Assembly (NCBI GenBank): GCA_036496605.1
Contig: DASXKV010000056.1
Coordinates: 17,185 to 81,184 of the forward strand
DNA length: 64,000 nt
From: Gemmatimonadaceae bacterium
GTDB lineage: Bacteria > Gemmatimonadota > Gemmatimonadetes > Gemmatimonadales > Gemmatimonadaceae
Direction of reading: 5' to 3'
This document shows positions 33,851 through 44,084 of the stretch, in pieces. Position 1 is the stretch's first letter, and each line of letters opens with the position of its first letter. The notes below the pieces were generated by a model that saw nothing but the letters and a program-made list of their open reading frames with translations, had not been told where the DNA came from and ran no database searches. The position numbers and the translations under genes are program-made.

Positions 33851-36517
33851 ATGCCCGATAGCCCGAGCCAATCGACCCCGCGAGCCGTAGCGACTGCGTA
33901 CGTCGACGACGTCGCCTGGCGCGCCGTCGTCGATGCGACCCAGGGCGCGTACGAGGTCCTCGCGGAGCTTGCGCGCGACAGCGAGGGGGCTGTCGCGTTC
34001 ATCGGCCGGCCGCTCGCCGGGGGCGAGCTGCTCGTTCTCAAGCTCGAGCCCGAGGCGCCTGACGAGACAGGCGTTCGCCACTACTCGCTGTTCGAGCTGA
34101 AGAAGCTCGACGATGCGGTTCCCGCGCCACACATCAACTGTCCCGTCTGCGCCGCGCTCGTCGGTGCGTGGCGTCCTCGATGTCCGGCCTGCGGTGTCAT
34201 TATCGCCGCGGGCAGCGACGGCCCGGTTGGAACCGATGTGCTGCTCGCGTTCTATCGGTTCGTGTCCAGCCGGCACGATGTAATCGGCGAGCTCGCCACC
34301 GAAGGCGCCGGCCCGCCCGCCTACCTCGTTCGTGCCCGCGACGGCACCCAGCACTCCCTGGTACGTCTCGCGTTAGGCGGCACGGCTGGTGCGGGAGCGA
34401 TGCGTTACGTCGTCGACGTCTTGCCGCTCGTCGGAGCCGCGGGCGGCGCTCCGGGCGCACCGACGCGTCTCACCCTCGATCTCGCGGCGTCGACTTCCGC
34501 GGTCGCTGTGCCGGCGGCGACGTCGGGCGGCGAGCGCACCTGCCCACAATGCGGCGCGCGCTTTGGGGCAGGCACGCTCTTCTGCCCACTCGACGGCGCC
34601 AGTCTTCGACCAGTCACCTCTGGCGCGGACCTCATCGGCCAGCTCATCGACGATCGCTACTATATCGAGCAGCGGCTCGGCGAGGGAGGAATGGGCGAGG
34701 TGTACGTCGCCCACCAGGTGCGCACGGGACGCAAGTGCGCGCTCAAGCTCATGCACCTGTCGATGACGCAGGATCCGGACGCTGTCGGTCGATTCCGTCG
34801 TGAGGCGTCGAGCGCGTGCGCGATCTCTCATCCGCATGTCGCGACCATTTTCGACTCGGGCGAGACCACCGATCGCCGCCCCTACTTCGCTATGGAATTC
34901 GTCGATGGCCGATCGCTCTCGCAGGCGATCCGGGACGAAGGCCGGCTGGATACGTGGCGCGCGACGGACATCGCGCGGCAAATCGCGCTCGGCCTCGCTG
35001 CGGCGCACGATCTCGACATCGTCCACCGCGATCTCAAGCCGGAGAACGTCATGCTTGGCGCCGCGCGCGGCGGCATGGACTATGTGAAGCTGGTCGACTT
35101 CGGCATCGCCAAGCCGACGACGACCGTGGCGGGGAACACGATAACCCGCACCGGTTTCATACTCGGCACTCCGGCGTACATGAGCCCAGAGCAGCTCTGC
35201 GCGGACAAGCTCGATGGCCGGAGCGATCTCTACTCGTTGGGGTGCGTGCTTTATGAAATGCTCACTGGCGAAACGCCGTTTGGCGGGAGCAGCCTCGAGA
35301 AGTTGATGATGCACCGCCTCACCGAGGATCCGCCGCACCCGCGGACACTCAATGAGCAAATACCGCCGCTTCTCGACGAGATCGTGACACGCCTGCTCGC
35401 GCGCTCAGCGGATGATCGCTATCCAGACGCCCACGCGGCCGCCGAGGTACTCGGCGCGGCACAGGATACGCTGGAGGGTCCGCGTCCGACGACCGGCGTC
35501 GGCGGGCGTGGTGGGCCGTTAGGCATGCGGACGCCCACCCCGAAGCCCCGCCCGACGCCGGTCGGAAGCGTCGCGGTCACCGCGGGGAATCGTCCGCCGC
35601 GCCGCTCGCGCGACAACGTTCCACCCGCGCCGCTCTCCCCGGCAATCCCCTTCCGAACGCCAGCGTTCGGCGTTCCGCGCGTCAGCGACGCAACCCTCGA
35701 GCGGCTGACTGCCGCTCGCCGGAATCGCCTGCGCGTCATTACCGGAGCAGCAGCGGTCGTTCTCGTCGCCGGCGGTGCGTTCGCGGCATGGCGCCTAACG
35801 GCTCACACCGCGGCGCCAGTTCAGCCACCGGCTCCCGTTGCTCGAGACTCCGTGAGGAGCGCGCTGCCCCCCGCGCGCGACACGCAGTCGGTGCCAGCCG
35901 CCGTGGCCGAACAGGTGAAGTCGCCCGGGCGCCGCACCGACACGGCGCGTGCTCCGAAGTCAACGGCAAAACCACCCGCTGCGATCGTCACCCACTCCGA
36001 CCCGACGGCCTCTCAGGCAGTGACGCAGGCTCCAGCGACGACGGTCGCACCGGTCACGCCGTCGATCACGACCACCACGCCTCCGCGGGACACAAAGCCA
36101 CTCGAGGTCGCTCCCCTGCCCGCTGCGGCGGCACCAGTCAACGATGCCAAGGCACGCGCCGACGCGGCGGAGGCGCAGCGCGCCGAAGTCGCCCGCGCTC
36201 GGGAGTCGATCGACTCATACGTGCGCGCCATTGGCGCAAAGCAGCTCGAGACGCTGCAGCAGCTCTTCCCGAGCATGAATCGGCAGACGCGCGACGGCTA
36301 CGACGCGTTCTTCAACAGCGTCTCCGATCTCTCGACGCAGCTCATCGGGACGCCGGACGTCAGCCTGCACGGTGCAACGGCCGACGCCCAATTCGTGGCC
36401 GAGATGAAGTACCGCGATCCGTCGCGTGGCAACGTGAGCCAACGCACCTCGTACCGCGCAAAGCTCCAGCGCACGGATCGGGGATGGATCATCGTCAGTC
36501 TCGGCGCGGCGCAGTGA
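33851..36517 (+). CDS. Hanks-type Ser/Thr protein kinase with two zinc ribbons and NTF2-like tail
   Basis: This 888-residue membrane kinase has zinc ribbon 1 near residues 97-117 (CPVC...CPAC) and ribbon 2 near 229-245 (CPQC...CPLDG). The kinase domain is about 268-530, with GEGGMGEVY, the AxK lysine in CALKLM, HRDLKPEN near 391, DFG and GTPAYMSPEQ all intact. A Pro-rich linker and one transmembrane helix (VITGAAAVVLVAGGAFAAW, near 630-650) follow. The exported part is a long Ala/Pro/Thr linker ending in an NTF2/DUF4440-like fold (residues 780-888). The kinase domain faces the cytosol. The likely antagonist is the PP2C at 23740. Confidence 0.94.
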   Translation: MPDSPSQSTPRAVATAYVDDVAWRAVVDATQGAYEVLAELARDSEGAVAFIGRPLAGGELLVLKLEPEAPDETGVRHYSLFELKKLDDAVPAPHINCPVCAALVGAWRPRCPACGVIIAAGSDGPVGTDVLLAFYRFVSSRHDVIGELATEGAGPPAYLVRARDGTQHSLVRLALGGTAGAGAMRYVVDVLPLVGAAGGAPGAPTRLTLDLAASTSAVAVPAATSGGERTCPQCGARFGAGTLFCPLDGASLRPVTSGADLIGQLIDDRYYIEQRLGEGGMGEVYVAHQVRTGRKCALKLMHLSMTQDPDAVGRFRREASSACAISHPHVATIFDSGETTDRRPYFAMEFVDGRSLSQAIRDEGRLDTWRATDIARQIALGLAAAHDLDIVHRDLKPENVMLGAARGGMDYVKLVDFGIAKPTTTVAGNTITRTGFILGTPAYMSPEQLCADKLDGRSDLYSLGCVLYEMLTGETPFGGSSLEKLMMHRLTEDPPHPRTLNEQIPPLLDEIVTRLLARSADDRYPDAHAAAEVLGAAQDTLEGPRPTTGVGGRGGPLGMRTPTPKPRPTPVGSVAVTAGNRPPRRSRDNVPPAPLSPAIPFRTPAFGVPRVSDATLERLTAARRNRLRVITGAAAVVLVAGGAFAAWRLTAHTAAPVQPPAPVARDSVRSALPPARDTQSVPAAVAEQVKSPGRRTDTARAPKSTAKPPAAIVTHSDPTASQAVTQAPATTVAPVTPSITTTTPPRDTKPLEVAPLPAAAAPVNDAKARADAAEAQRAEVARARESIDSYVRAIGAKQLETLQQLFPSMNRQTRDGYDAFFNSVSDLSTQLIGTPDVSLHGATADAQFVAEMKYRDPSRGNVSQRTSYRAKLQRTDRGWIIVSLGAAQ

Positions 36518-36521
36518 CGGT

Positions 36522-37796
36522 TTAGAAGTTCCTCTCCAGTCCGACCGTCCACGTTGCCTTCGGCCGCATTCCTCCCTCGGAGATGGGGAAGAGGACGTTG
36601 CCGACAAAAATGAAGCCGGCGCCGACCAATAGCTTCCCTCCCATCGACGCCCCGACGATGTCGTCCCTTCCACTGGGAATGTTGGTTCGCGGCACGACGG
36701 TCCCGTCGATGAATACCGCGGGCTTCGGCAGCGTCAGCTTGTCGGTGCCCACCGGCCATTCCCCAACGACGTCGGCGGCGAGCGTGAACGGCGCCGCGAT
36801 CAGCGCGTCGAAGCCGACGGCCGAGAGTATCCCGGAATTCTGATCGACGCCGGAGCGATACAGATATCCGATGTCGGCGTGCGGCGTGAATTGCTTCAGC
36901 GTGAGGGACGTGATGAACCAGCTGACCACCGACGTTTTGCCGGTCCCGAGCAAATCCTCCTTCTTGCCCGTCGGCAGACGCACATCGGCGAGAAACGCTG
37001 CACCGCCGATCGGCGATTGAACGAGATTGAACTTTGCTCGTATGGACACGTCGCCGATGCCGCTCTGCATTGCCGAGCCACGCGCCGTATCGACGAGCTG
37101 CGGGTCGGTCGCCGTCCCCTTCCAGTAGTGATTGATCGCGCTCGTTGCCGGTACGATCGTTCCGATGCTTGTCCCGCTCACCGACAAATTCACGAACGGA
37201 ATCGCAAAGCCGATGTCCACGTTGTTCGTGATCCCCCATGTTGCCGATAGCGCAAACACCGAAACGCTCGCCTGCAGCGACGTGGCGACGTGAATGGTGT
37301 CGAGCTCGATAATCGGATCGCCCAGTCCCGGGGGCGGCACGTCCTGGTGCGTGAGAGTCATCTGCAGGTTGGTGAGCGGAACACCTCGCAGGGAAGCGAA
37401 TGAGCTCTCGGTGTACTTCCCGCTGATGACGAGTCGTCCGCGGCCGAGGGTCTGTGAGCGCTCGCCAAAGATCGGACCAGTCGATTGGGCGGTCGCCGTG
37501 GGCAGGCCGGCGGCGTCGAAGACGAACGTCGTGCCGCTACTCGTCGCGCCAAGCGGTACGTTGGCGACGCTGTTGGTAATCGCATCATTCAGAAAGTCGA
37601 CGACCACCTCGCCGACGGCCTCCGCATCAGGATTGTAGTGTGTCCCGTGGAAGCCTGTCGACAGCGAGAGGCATATCAGCGAGCTGCACGTCCCGAAATG
37701 GAATATCTCGCGCACCTTTGAGCGCACGTCGTCTTGTGCCCGGGCGGAAGAAACGACGACTACGACCGCAACGAGGGCCTGCAGCAGCTTCGCCAT
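36522..37796 (-). CDS. Exported outer-membrane beta-barrel-like protein
   Basis: This 424-residue protein has a clean signal peptide (LLQALVAVVVVVSSARAQ). Alternating hydrophobic beta strands run through the second half (FALSATWGITNNVDIGFAIPF, DVRLPTGKKEDLLGTG) and it ends in the aromatic C-terminal signature LERNF typical of outer-membrane barrels. It resembles the phenol-degradation MetA-like/transporter family of barrels; the substrate is unknown. The ATG at 37796 was chosen because the 40 residues upstream would spoil the signal peptide. It is convergent with the kinase gene, with only 4 nt between the stops. Confidence 0.78.
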   Translation of the reverse strand: MAKLLQALVAVVVVVSSARAQDDVRSKVREIFHFGTCSSLICLSLSTGFHGTHYNPDAEAVGEVVVDFLNDAITNSVANVPLGATSSGTTFVFDAAGLPTATAQSTGPIFGERSQTLGRGRLVISGKYTESSFASLRGVPLTNLQMTLTHQDVPPPGLGDPIIELDTIHVATSLQASVSVFALSATWGITNNVDIGFAIPFVNLSVSGTSIGTIVPATSAINHYWKGTATDPQLVDTARGSAMQSGIGDVSIRAKFNLVQSPIGGAAFLADVRLPTGKKEDLLGTGKTSVVSWFITSLTLKQFTPHADIGYLYRSGVDQNSGILSAVGFDALIAAPFTLAADVVGEWPVGTDKLTLPKPAVFIDGTVVPRTNIPSGRDDIVGASMGGKLLVGAGFIFVGNVLFPISEGGMRPKATWTVGLERNF

Positions 37797-37958
37797 ACGC
37801 GCGCCTCGGGAAAGCTCGGAGGGTGTCCAGGAGGGACCGCACAATCTCCGGGCTCCAAGCGATCTCGGCAAGACCCTGAACGAAATTTGATGTGCGGTTC
37901 TCGTGTCGTCGGGCAACGTCGTTAGGCGTCGTCGGAGCCCGGTGTTGCCAGGTCCGGC

Positions 37959-37988
37959 TTGGTAAATTGGGATTCGTTCGGCTAGATT
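37959..37988 (+). promoter_or_regulatory. Probable promoter of tRNA-Asn
   Basis: TTGGTA (37959-37964) and TAGATT (37983-37988), 18 bp apart, resemble sigma70-type -35 and -10 boxes and end 11 nt before the tRNA. The remainder of the 37797-37958 gap shows no gene. Confidence 0.5.
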
Positions 37989-37999
37989 GGGTGGTCTAT

Positions 38000-38072
38000 T
38001 CCCCGATAGCTCAGTTGGTAGAGCGCTCGACTGTTAATCGAGTGGTCGTAGGTTCGAGTCCTACTCGGGGAG
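38000..38072 (+). tRNA. tRNA-Asn (anticodon GTT)
   Basis: This is a complete 73-nt cloverleaf. The acceptor TCCCCGA pairs with TCGGGGA, the D-arm is GCTCAGTTGGTAGAGC, the anticodon stem-loop is CTCGA-CTGTTAA-TCGAG with GTT, and the T-arm contains GGTTCGAGTCC. The discriminator base is G and CCA is not encoded. It is followed directly by a strong hairpin. Confidence 0.97.
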
Positions 38073-38081
38073 CTGTCATGA

Positions 38082-38110
38082 ACGGCCAAGGTGCGACGCA
38101 CCTTGGCCGT
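38082..38110 (+). terminator. Terminator hairpin after tRNA-Asn
   Basis: Perfect 13-bp arms ACGGCCAAGGTGC and GCACCTTGGCCGT enclose a 3-nt loop, followed by TTGCTTT. It probably ends the tRNA transcript before purE. Confidence 0.8.
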
Positions 38111-38181
38111 TTGCTTTGGCACCTGGATTTGAGTTGCGCGGCGGGATGCCCTTTATTTCCCGCGACACCGCTCAGAGGACC

Positions 38182-38754
38182 ATGCCGAGCACCAACGCAA
38201 TGAAGTCAGACCGAAAAGCGAAAGGTCAGGGCGCTTCACGCCAGAAGGATGACGCGCCCTGGATCGGCGTCATCATGGGCAGCAAGTCGGACCTCAAGTA
38301 CTTGCAGCCGGCAGTCGACTTACTGACCGAGCTCCGCGTTCCCCACGAGGTGCGGATCGTCTCCGCGCATCGCACACCGGATTGGATGTTCGAGTACGCT
38401 TCCACGGCCGAATCGCGAGGCCTCGAAGTGATCATTGCGGCCGCAGGCGGCGCGGCGCATTTGCCGGGCATGGTCGCAGCCAAGACGATCCTGCCCGTAC
38501 TTGGCGTGCCCGTTCCAGCGACGCTGCTCAACGGACTCGACTCGCTGCTTTCGATTGTCCAGATGCCCAAGGGCGTGCCCGTCGGTACGCTGGCGATCGG
38601 CGAGCCAGGAGCCGCGAACGCCGCGTTGCTCGCGGTGTCGATCGTATCGACAACGCGTCCCGAGCTCCGCGAGCGGTTGCGCGCATGGCGCGCTCAGCGC
38701 AGCGCGGAGGTCCTGGAGGCGCGCGACATCGTCCGAGGCGGCGGAAGCGGATGA
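38182..38754 (+). CDS. purE: N5-carboxyaminoimidazole ribonucleotide mutase (PurE, class I)
   Basis: This 190-residue protein has a basic, low-complexity N-terminal tail (about 25 residues) followed by the PurE core. Key motifs are [48 protein letters not shown] and the late [19 protein letters not shown]. It converts N5-CAIR to CAIR in purine synthesis. The adjoining PurK marks it as the two-step class I system. The ATG at 38182 follows CAGAGGAC; an alternative Met is six codons later. Its stop overlaps the purK start by 4 nt. Confidence 0.95.
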   Translation: MPSTNAMKSDRKAKGQGASRQKDDAPWIGVIMGSKSDLKYLQPAVDLLTELRVPHEVRIVSAHRTPDWMFEYASTAESRGLEVIIAAAGGAAHLPGMVAAKTILPVLGVPVPATLLNGLDSLLSIVQMPKGVPVGTLAIGEPGAANAALLAVSIVSTTRPELRERLRAWRAQRSAEVLEARDIVRGGGSG

Positions 38755-39914
38755 CGCCGACCATCCTTCCCGGCGCGACGATCGGCATTCTCGGCGGCGG
38801 ACAACTCGGCCGCATGACCGCGATGGCAGCGCGCACACTTGGATATGATGTGCACGTGCTCGACCCGGATCCGGAGTGCGCCGCGAAAGCCGTGGTGGAT
38901 CGTCTCGTCACGGCGCGTTTCGATGACGCAGGCGCAGCGGCCGATCTCGCGCAGCATTGCGATGTGGTGACGCTCGAGATCGAGCAGATCTCGACCGCGA
39001 GTCTCGACGCCGCGGCTCGCCACGCACCAGTTCGTCCGTCGTCGAAGTTGTTAGGCATCGTGCAGGATCGCGCGCTGCAGAAACGGTGGTTGACTGACGC
39101 GGGATTCCCCGTTGGCCCGTATGCCGAAGTCGCCGACGCTGATTCCGTTCGACGCACGGTGAGCAAACTCGGAGCGCTGGTCGTCAAAGCGACACGCGGC
39201 GGTTACGACGGTCGCAGCCAGGTCCGCGTCGGCGGCGTTGCCGACTCCAGCACGGCGTGGGCAAGCCTGGTTGGACCGTCCGGCGGTGCGCGACACGCCG
39301 TCGCGGAGCAAGCGCTCGATCTCGAGTCGGAGCTCTCGGCGATGATCGCGCGGTCACCCAACGGCGAAACCGCCGTGTATCCGCCCGCACTCAACTATCA
39401 CGAGCGGCAGGTCCTGTCATGGTCCGTGATCCCGGCACCCCTGCCGGCCGACCTCGTGAAGCGCGCGACATCGCTCGCGCGCGGCATCGCCGACGCCGCC
39501 GGCCTCGAGGGCCTCCTCGCGGTTGAGATGTTTCTCACCACGAGTGGTCAGCTATTCGTGAATGAGCTCGCGCCGCGACCGCACAATTCCTTTCACGAAA
39601 CGGAGCTGGCCTGCCCGACGAGCCAGTTCGAACAGCTCGTTCGCGCCGTGTGCAACTTGCCACTCGGCGATACGTCCATCGTTCGCCCTGCGGCGATCGT
39701 GAATCTCTTCGGCGATCTCTGGACTGACGGCGTTCCACGCTTCGACGCCGCGCTCGCCGAACCGATGACACGACTCCATCTCTACGGCAAGCGCGTTGCC
39801 CGGCCTGGGCGCAAGATGGGCCACATCTCCGCCTACGGCGACACCGCAGACGCCGCCTTATCGCGTGCACACGCCGCCGTGGCTCGACTCACCGCGGCAA
39901 GGAACGTTGGATGA
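38751..39914 (+). CDS. purK: N5-carboxyaminoimidazole ribonucleotide synthase (PurK)
   Basis: This 387-residue ATP-grasp enzyme has an N-terminal pre-ATP-grasp fold ([17 protein letters not shown]), an ATP-grasp domain with [14 protein letters not shown] and a catalytic region including [17 protein letters not shown]. It carboxylates AIR to N5-CAIR using ATP and bicarbonate, feeding PurE. The start at 38751 (ATGA overlap) is the family start; the longer upstream frame is a purE shadow. It also overlaps ackA downstream by 4 nt. Confidence 0.96.
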   Translation: MTPTILPGATIGILGGGQLGRMTAMAARTLGYDVHVLDPDPECAAKAVVDRLVTARFDDAGAAADLAQHCDVVTLEIEQISTASLDAAARHAPVRPSSKLLGIVQDRALQKRWLTDAGFPVGPYAEVADADSVRRTVSKLGALVVKATRGGYDGRSQVRVGGVADSSTAWASLVGPSGGARHAVAEQALDLESELSAMIARSPNGETAVYPPALNYHERQVLSWSVIPAPLPADLVKRATSLARGIADAAGLEGLLAVEMFLTTSGQLFVNELAPRPHNSFHETELACPTSQFEQLVRAVCNLPLGDTSIVRPAAIVNLFGDLWTDGVPRFDAALAEPMTRLHLYGKRVARPGRKMGHISAYGDTADAALSRAHAAVARLTAARNVG

Positions 39915-41155
39915 ACGTCCTCGTGCTCAATGCCGGCTCGTCGACCCTCAAGTTCCAACTCGTTCGCACGGATCAGGAACGCATGGCGGCGGGCACGGAC
40001 GAGCGGTTGGCGCGCGGGCAGTACGATCGCATCGGTGGCGAGACGATCTACGCCGTGACGACCAAGGACGGTGCGACCTTTCGCGGCACGGCGCCGCTCC
40101 GCGACCACCGCGCGGCAATTGAGCATCTTCTCACGTGGCTCGCGAGCGATTCGTCCGGCGTTCCGATTTCGAGCATTGCGGAGATCGAGGCCGTCGGCCA
40201 TCGCGTCACACACGGTGGCGAGCGTTTCTGGCGGTCGGTCCGCATCGACGACGACGTCGTAGACGGAATCGAAGAGACCATCGAGCTCGCTCCGCTGCAC
40301 AATCCGAACAACCTCAAGGGCATCCAGGCGGCGCGCGCCGCGCTCGGTCCGGGTATCCCGCAGGTTGCCGTGTTCGACACGGCGTTCCACCACACGTTGC
40401 CGGATTGGGCCTATCTCTACGCGTTGCCCTATCAGTGGTATCGCCGCCATCGCATCCGACGCTACGGCTTTCACGGCACGTCGTACCGGTACGTCGCGTA
40501 TCGATATCGTACGATCACCGGACGAAGTCGTGAGCAAACCAAGATCATCGCGCTGCATCTCGGCAACGGCTGCTCGGCCTGTGCGATCAACGCGGGCTCC
40601 TCGGTCGATACCTCGATGGGCTTTACTCCGCTCGAAGGCCTTGTGATGGGAACGCGATCCGGCGATCTCGATCCCGCGATTCTCGACCACGTCGCCTCGA
40701 AGGAAGGCTACTCCTCTCCGGAGATTGAGGGAATCCTCAACAAGCAATCCGGCCTTCTGGGCATATCCGGTCTCACCAACGACATGCGGGAACTGCTCGC
40801 CGAGGAAGCGGAGCACGGCGACCGCCGCGCACGGCTCGCGATCGACCTCTTCGCCTACCGCGCACGGAAGTACATCGGCAGCTACCTGGCGGCGATGAAT
40901 GGCGCGGACGCTTTGATCTTTGCCGGCGGCGTCGGCGAGAACGCGAGCACCGTGCGCGCGCGAATCTGCGACGGGCTCCAGTGGATGGGGATCGTCATCG
41001 ACCCGGAGCGGAACGCCGCCACGATCGACGGCAAGGAAGGCCGCATCGACGCCGGGGAGTCGCGCGTCGAAGTCTGGGTCATCCCGACCGATGAGGAATT
41101 GCTCATCGCCCGCGACGCGGTCCGGGTCGTTCTCGGCATCGAGCATCCGAGTTGA
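39911..41155 (+). CDS. ackA: Acetate kinase
   Basis: This 414-residue ASKHA-fold kinase begins with [13 protein letters not shown], the family phosphate-binding motif. It continues with [12 protein letters not shown], the signature [23 protein letters not shown] and the nucleotide motif [13 protein letters not shown]. It interconverts acetate plus ATP and acetyl phosphate plus ADP. Usual partner Pta is not adjacent, although the window's malic enzyme has a PTA-like domain. Its start overlaps purK (ATGA). The coupling of purine synthesis to acetate kinase in one operon is unusual. Confidence 0.96.
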   Translation: MNVLVLNAGSSTLKFQLVRTDQERMAAGTDERLARGQYDRIGGETIYAVTTKDGATFRGTAPLRDHRAAIEHLLTWLASDSSGVPISSIAEIEAVGHRVTHGGERFWRSVRIDDDVVDGIEETIELAPLHNPNNLKGIQAARAALGPGIPQVAVFDTAFHHTLPDWAYLYALPYQWYRRHRIRRYGFHGTSYRYVAYRYRTITGRSREQTKIIALHLGNGCSACAINAGSSVDTSMGFTPLEGLVMGTRSGDLDPAILDHVASKEGYSSPEIEGILNKQSGLLGISGLTNDMRELLAEEAEHGDRRARLAIDLFAYRARKYIGSYLAAMNGADALIFAGGVGENASTVRARICDGLQWMGIVIDPERNAATIDGKEGRIDAGESRVEVWVIPTDEELLIARDAVRVVLGIEHPS

Positions 41156-42282
41156 CCTCTGCCATGCAGATCGCCGACTTCACTCTCGAGCGATACTTCG
41201 CGCGCTGGGAATTCAACGTCCGCCATGTGCTTTGCGCGTCCGATCTCGAGGCGCTTTCGCTCCAGGAGCTCCTCGCGCTCGCCGATCCGCCGGCTCGCGC
41301 TCTCTGGGACGGTCTCCGCCTTGGCTACACCGAGTCCCTCGGCCATCCCGTGCTGCGCGCCGAGATCGCGCGTCTGTATGCGACGGCCACCTCGGAAGAC
41401 GTGATCACTTTCGTCGGCGCCGAGGAAGCGATCTTCCTCGCGATGCATGCGCTGCTCACCGCGGGCGATCACGCCGTGGTTCTCTGGCCTGCCTATCAGT
41501 CGCTCTACGAAGTCGCGCGCTCCATCGGCGCGTCGGTGAGCCTGGTCGCGCTCGAACCGCATTCCTGGGCGTTCGACCCGGACGCTGTACTCGACGCCCT
41601 TGAACCCAATACGCGCCTCGCGGTCGTCAACTTTCCCCACAGCCCAACGGGCGCGCTGGCGTCGTCCGACGCCTTCGAGTACCTAACGACGCAGCTCGAG
41701 CAACGCGGCATCGCGCTCTTCTCCGACGAAGTGTATCGGGGTCTCGAGTTCGACGTAGCACAACGGTTGCCGGCCGCCGTCGATGTTGGAAGTAAAACAC
41801 TCAGCCTGGGCGTCCTCTCCAAGACCTATGCGCTCGCGGGTCTCCGCATTGGATGGATCGTAACGCACGATGCCATGCTGCGCGATCGCCTTGCGCGGCT
41901 GAAGGACTACACGACCATCTGTGGAAGTGCGCCCAGCGAGATTCTCGCAATCATCGCGCTGCGCGCCCGTGAGCGCGTGGTCGCGCGGAGCCGGTCGATC
42001 ATCGGCGCCAATCTTCCACTCCTCGATGCGTTCTTCGATCGGCACGCCGAGCGATTCTCCTGGGTGCGGCCGCTGGCAGGTAGCGTCGCCTTTCCTCGTC
42101 TGCGAACCGATGCCGCTGGCGCGATCGACCGCTTCTGCGACGAGCTGGTCGAGCGCGAGGGCGTCCTGCTCCTCCCTGGCTCCCGCTTCGCGCACCCCGG
42201 TAATCACTTTCGCATCGGCTTCGGACGTGCCGATATGCCAGCGGCGCTGGAGCGATTGGAGGAGTTCGTCCTTCGCAGTTGA
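41152..42282 (+). CDS. Class I/II PLP-dependent aminotransferase
   Basis: This 376-residue enzyme of the aspartate aminotransferase fold has [14 protein letters not shown] (cofactor-binding loop), NFPHSPTGA (the N-x-PHNPTG-like motif), [11 protein letters not shown] and the Schiff-base lysine in [14 protein letters not shown]. The amino-acid substrate cannot be specified. A TTG at 41152 overlaps the ackA stop as TTGA, matching the 4-nt coupling seen through this operon; an ATG at 41164 is the alternative start. About 110 nt of non-coding sequence follow the stop. Confidence 0.88.
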   Translation: MTSAMQIADFTLERYFARWEFNVRHVLCASDLEALSLQELLALADPPARALWDGLRLGYTESLGHPVLRAEIARLYATATSEDVITFVGAEEAIFLAMHALLTAGDHAVVLWPAYQSLYEVARSIGASVSLVALEPHSWAFDPDAVLDALEPNTRLAVVNFPHSPTGALASSDAFEYLTTQLEQRGIALFSDEVYRGLEFDVAQRLPAAVDVGSKTLSLGVLSKTYALAGLRIGWIVTHDAMLRDRLARLKDYTTICGSAPSEILAIIALRARERVVARSRSIIGANLPLLDAFFDRHAERFSWVRPLAGSVAFPRLRTDAAGAIDRFCDELVEREGVLLLPGSRFAHPGNHFRIGFGRADMPAALERLEEFVLRS

Positions 42283-42392
42283 GCGAGGCCCATCGCTCTC
42301 GGACTCGACGATGGCGCCCTCGGCCGTTCGGCACTTCCCTTGCGACAGGAGGATTACTCCATGGCCGGTCAGGCATCGTTATTGGAGTAATC

Positions 42393-43082
42393 GTGAGCAC
42401 TTCGACAACCAATCGTTCGTCCGCCGTCGAGCAAGTCACCGAAGCAATGCTCGCAGGCGCTCTGTTCGGCTACGCAGCGGAGCAACGCGGCCGAAGGGCC
42501 GTCAGCGCGCGGGTCGTTGGATCGGCGCTGCTCCTCGCCGCCTTTGCTCCTTCGCTTGTCCGTCGGCTCCTGCGTGCAGGCGCCGCACGTCGGCGCGTCC
42601 ATCTGCGCACCACGCTCGAGCTCGACAGACCAGTTCACGAAGTCTTTGAGTTCTGCCGCGACTTCGAGAACTTCCCGCGCGTCATTCAGTCGCTCCACAA
42701 CGTCACCGATTTTCAGGACGGACGCTCGCGATGGGAAGTCATGTCTCCAGGAGGGGAGATTCTCTCCTGGGATGCGCAAGTGACCAAGTACGTGCCTAAC
42801 GTCGTTCTTGCCTGGCAGTCGCTTCCCGGCTCTATCGTCGATTGCAACGGTGTCATCCGCTTTGCGCCGACGCCGAATGGAGGCACCGAACTTCGGATCC
42901 AGATCCAATACGACCCACGACACACCGATTTGTCGGACGCCGTTCGCGCGCTCTTCGACGTGTCCCGAAAGAAGCAACTCGAGGCCGATCTCGCGCGGGC
43001 AAATTTCTACTTCACCACGCACGCGCGAATCCCCGAGTCGCGTTCGGAGGCCGAAGGCAACGAGGCCTCGACGATCGCCTAA
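42393..43082 (+). CDS. SRPBCC (polyketide cyclase/dehydrase-like) protein with N-terminal membrane helix
   Basis: This 229-residue protein starts at GTG 42393, preceded by GGAG at a good distance. It has a hydrophobic helix near residues 38-57 (VVGSALLLAAFAPSLV). A START/SRPBCC fold follows, with TTLELDRPVHEVFEFCRDFENFPRVI as the first strand-helix unit. Family members bind hydrophobic ligands; some bacterial homologues are coenzyme Q-binding or stress proteins. The ligand is unknown. Its end uses the dispersed motif, GCCTAACG, whose TAA is the stop. Confidence 0.78.
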   Translation: MSTSTTNRSSAVEQVTEAMLAGALFGYAAEQRGRRAVSARVVGSALLLAAFAPSLVRRLLRAGAARRRVHLRTTLELDRPVHEVFEFCRDFENFPRVIQSLHNVTDFQDGRSRWEVMSPGGEILSWDAQVTKYVPNVVLAWQSLPGSIVDCNGVIRFAPTPNGGTELRIQIQYDPRHTDLSDAVRALFDVSRKKQLEADLARANFYFTTHARIPESRSEAEGNEASTIA

Positions 43083-43127
43083 CGTCTGTCGTCGTCCCGT
43101 CCCGCACCGCCTAACGGGAAACCGATC

Positions 43128-43982
43128 TCAGCTCGGCGAAGGCTTTTCTCCCTGTGCCTGCGGCGCGGCGGCCCGGTCGGTGCTTCGCCGGCCCCATTGC
43201 CGACGATCCGCGATCGGCGTCACACCAGTCTCCGGCGTCGTCGCCGTGTGGAGTTCGAACAACCGGAATGGCGGTCGGTCCGGATACGCTGCCTTCAGCA
43301 CCGGATGCGCGACATTGTAAACCGGAATCCCCTTCGACGTCTTCCCCTCGGGCCGGCCCTTGTGCGCGTGACCGTGAAACACCGCCGTCACGTCGAAGCG
43401 CGTCAGTGGCTCCTCGAGACGACTCGAGCCGAGATACGAATAGATCTCGAGTGGCTCGCCTTCCACCGTCTCGCGGATGGGAGCGTAATGCAGTATTGCG
43501 ATGCGATGCTCCGTATGTAATCGCGCAAGCGCCGATTCCAGCTTGAGCGCTTCGTTCACCGCTTCATGCACGAACTGCTTGATGATCGGCTCGCCCCAGG
43601 CGCCGAGCGCAGCGCGGCCGAAGCCTCCACAGAATCCGCGCACGCCGGCGAATCCCACACCGTGCGTCTCGAACGTGTCTCCGTCGAGCATCTTCACACC
43701 GGCGTCCGAGAGGATCTTCACAAGCTCCACTTCCTCGCCCGACTCATAATCGTGATTGCCGAGCACTGCGACGATGGGCACCTGCACGGTCGTCGTCAGG
43801 TCGCGCGCCAGAACCTTTGCTTCCTCCGCGAGCCCGTAATCCGTGAGATCGCCTGCGAGCACGAGCACGTCCGCGCTCTCGGTGATTTGCGCGAACAGCG
43901 GCTGCAACGCGCCGTGCGAATCCTTCGAGTAGTGGATGTCGCTCACTGCCGCCACTCGCACTACGTCCGGCCCCATTGCCAT
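43128..43982 (-). CDS. Metallophosphoesterase
   Basis: This 284-residue calcineurin-like phosphoesterase contains the full dinuclear-metal motif set: VSDIHYSKD (Asp-x-His), LAGDLTD, LGNHD near residue 75, HYAPIRE and VFHGHAHKG. It is probably a cytosolic phosphodiesterase or phosphatase; the substrate is not predictable. The C-terminal 30 residues are charged and low complexity. It is divergent from the nucleotidyltransferase gene at 44085 across a 102-nt gap. Confidence 0.9.
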   Translation of the reverse strand: MAMGPDVVRVAAVSDIHYSKDSHGALQPLFAQITESADVLVLAGDLTDYGLAEEAKVLARDLTTTVQVPIVAVLGNHDYESGEEVELVKILSDAGVKMLDGDTFETHGVGFAGVRGFCGGFGRAALGAWGEPIIKQFVHEAVNEALKLESALARLHTEHRIAILHYAPIRETVEGEPLEIYSYLGSSRLEEPLTRFDVTAVFHGHAHKGRPEGKTSKGIPVYNVAHPVLKAAYPDRPPFRLFELHTATTPETGVTPIADRRQWGRRSTDRAAAPQAQGEKPSPS

Positions 43983-44084
43983 TTTCGTCCTCTCTCACGT
44001 TCGGCTACTGCCGTTACCGACAGATTCGGGCCAGCAGATCAACTCCGTGTCGTCTAGCCTCGGAATTGCACTTCACTCCGGTAC

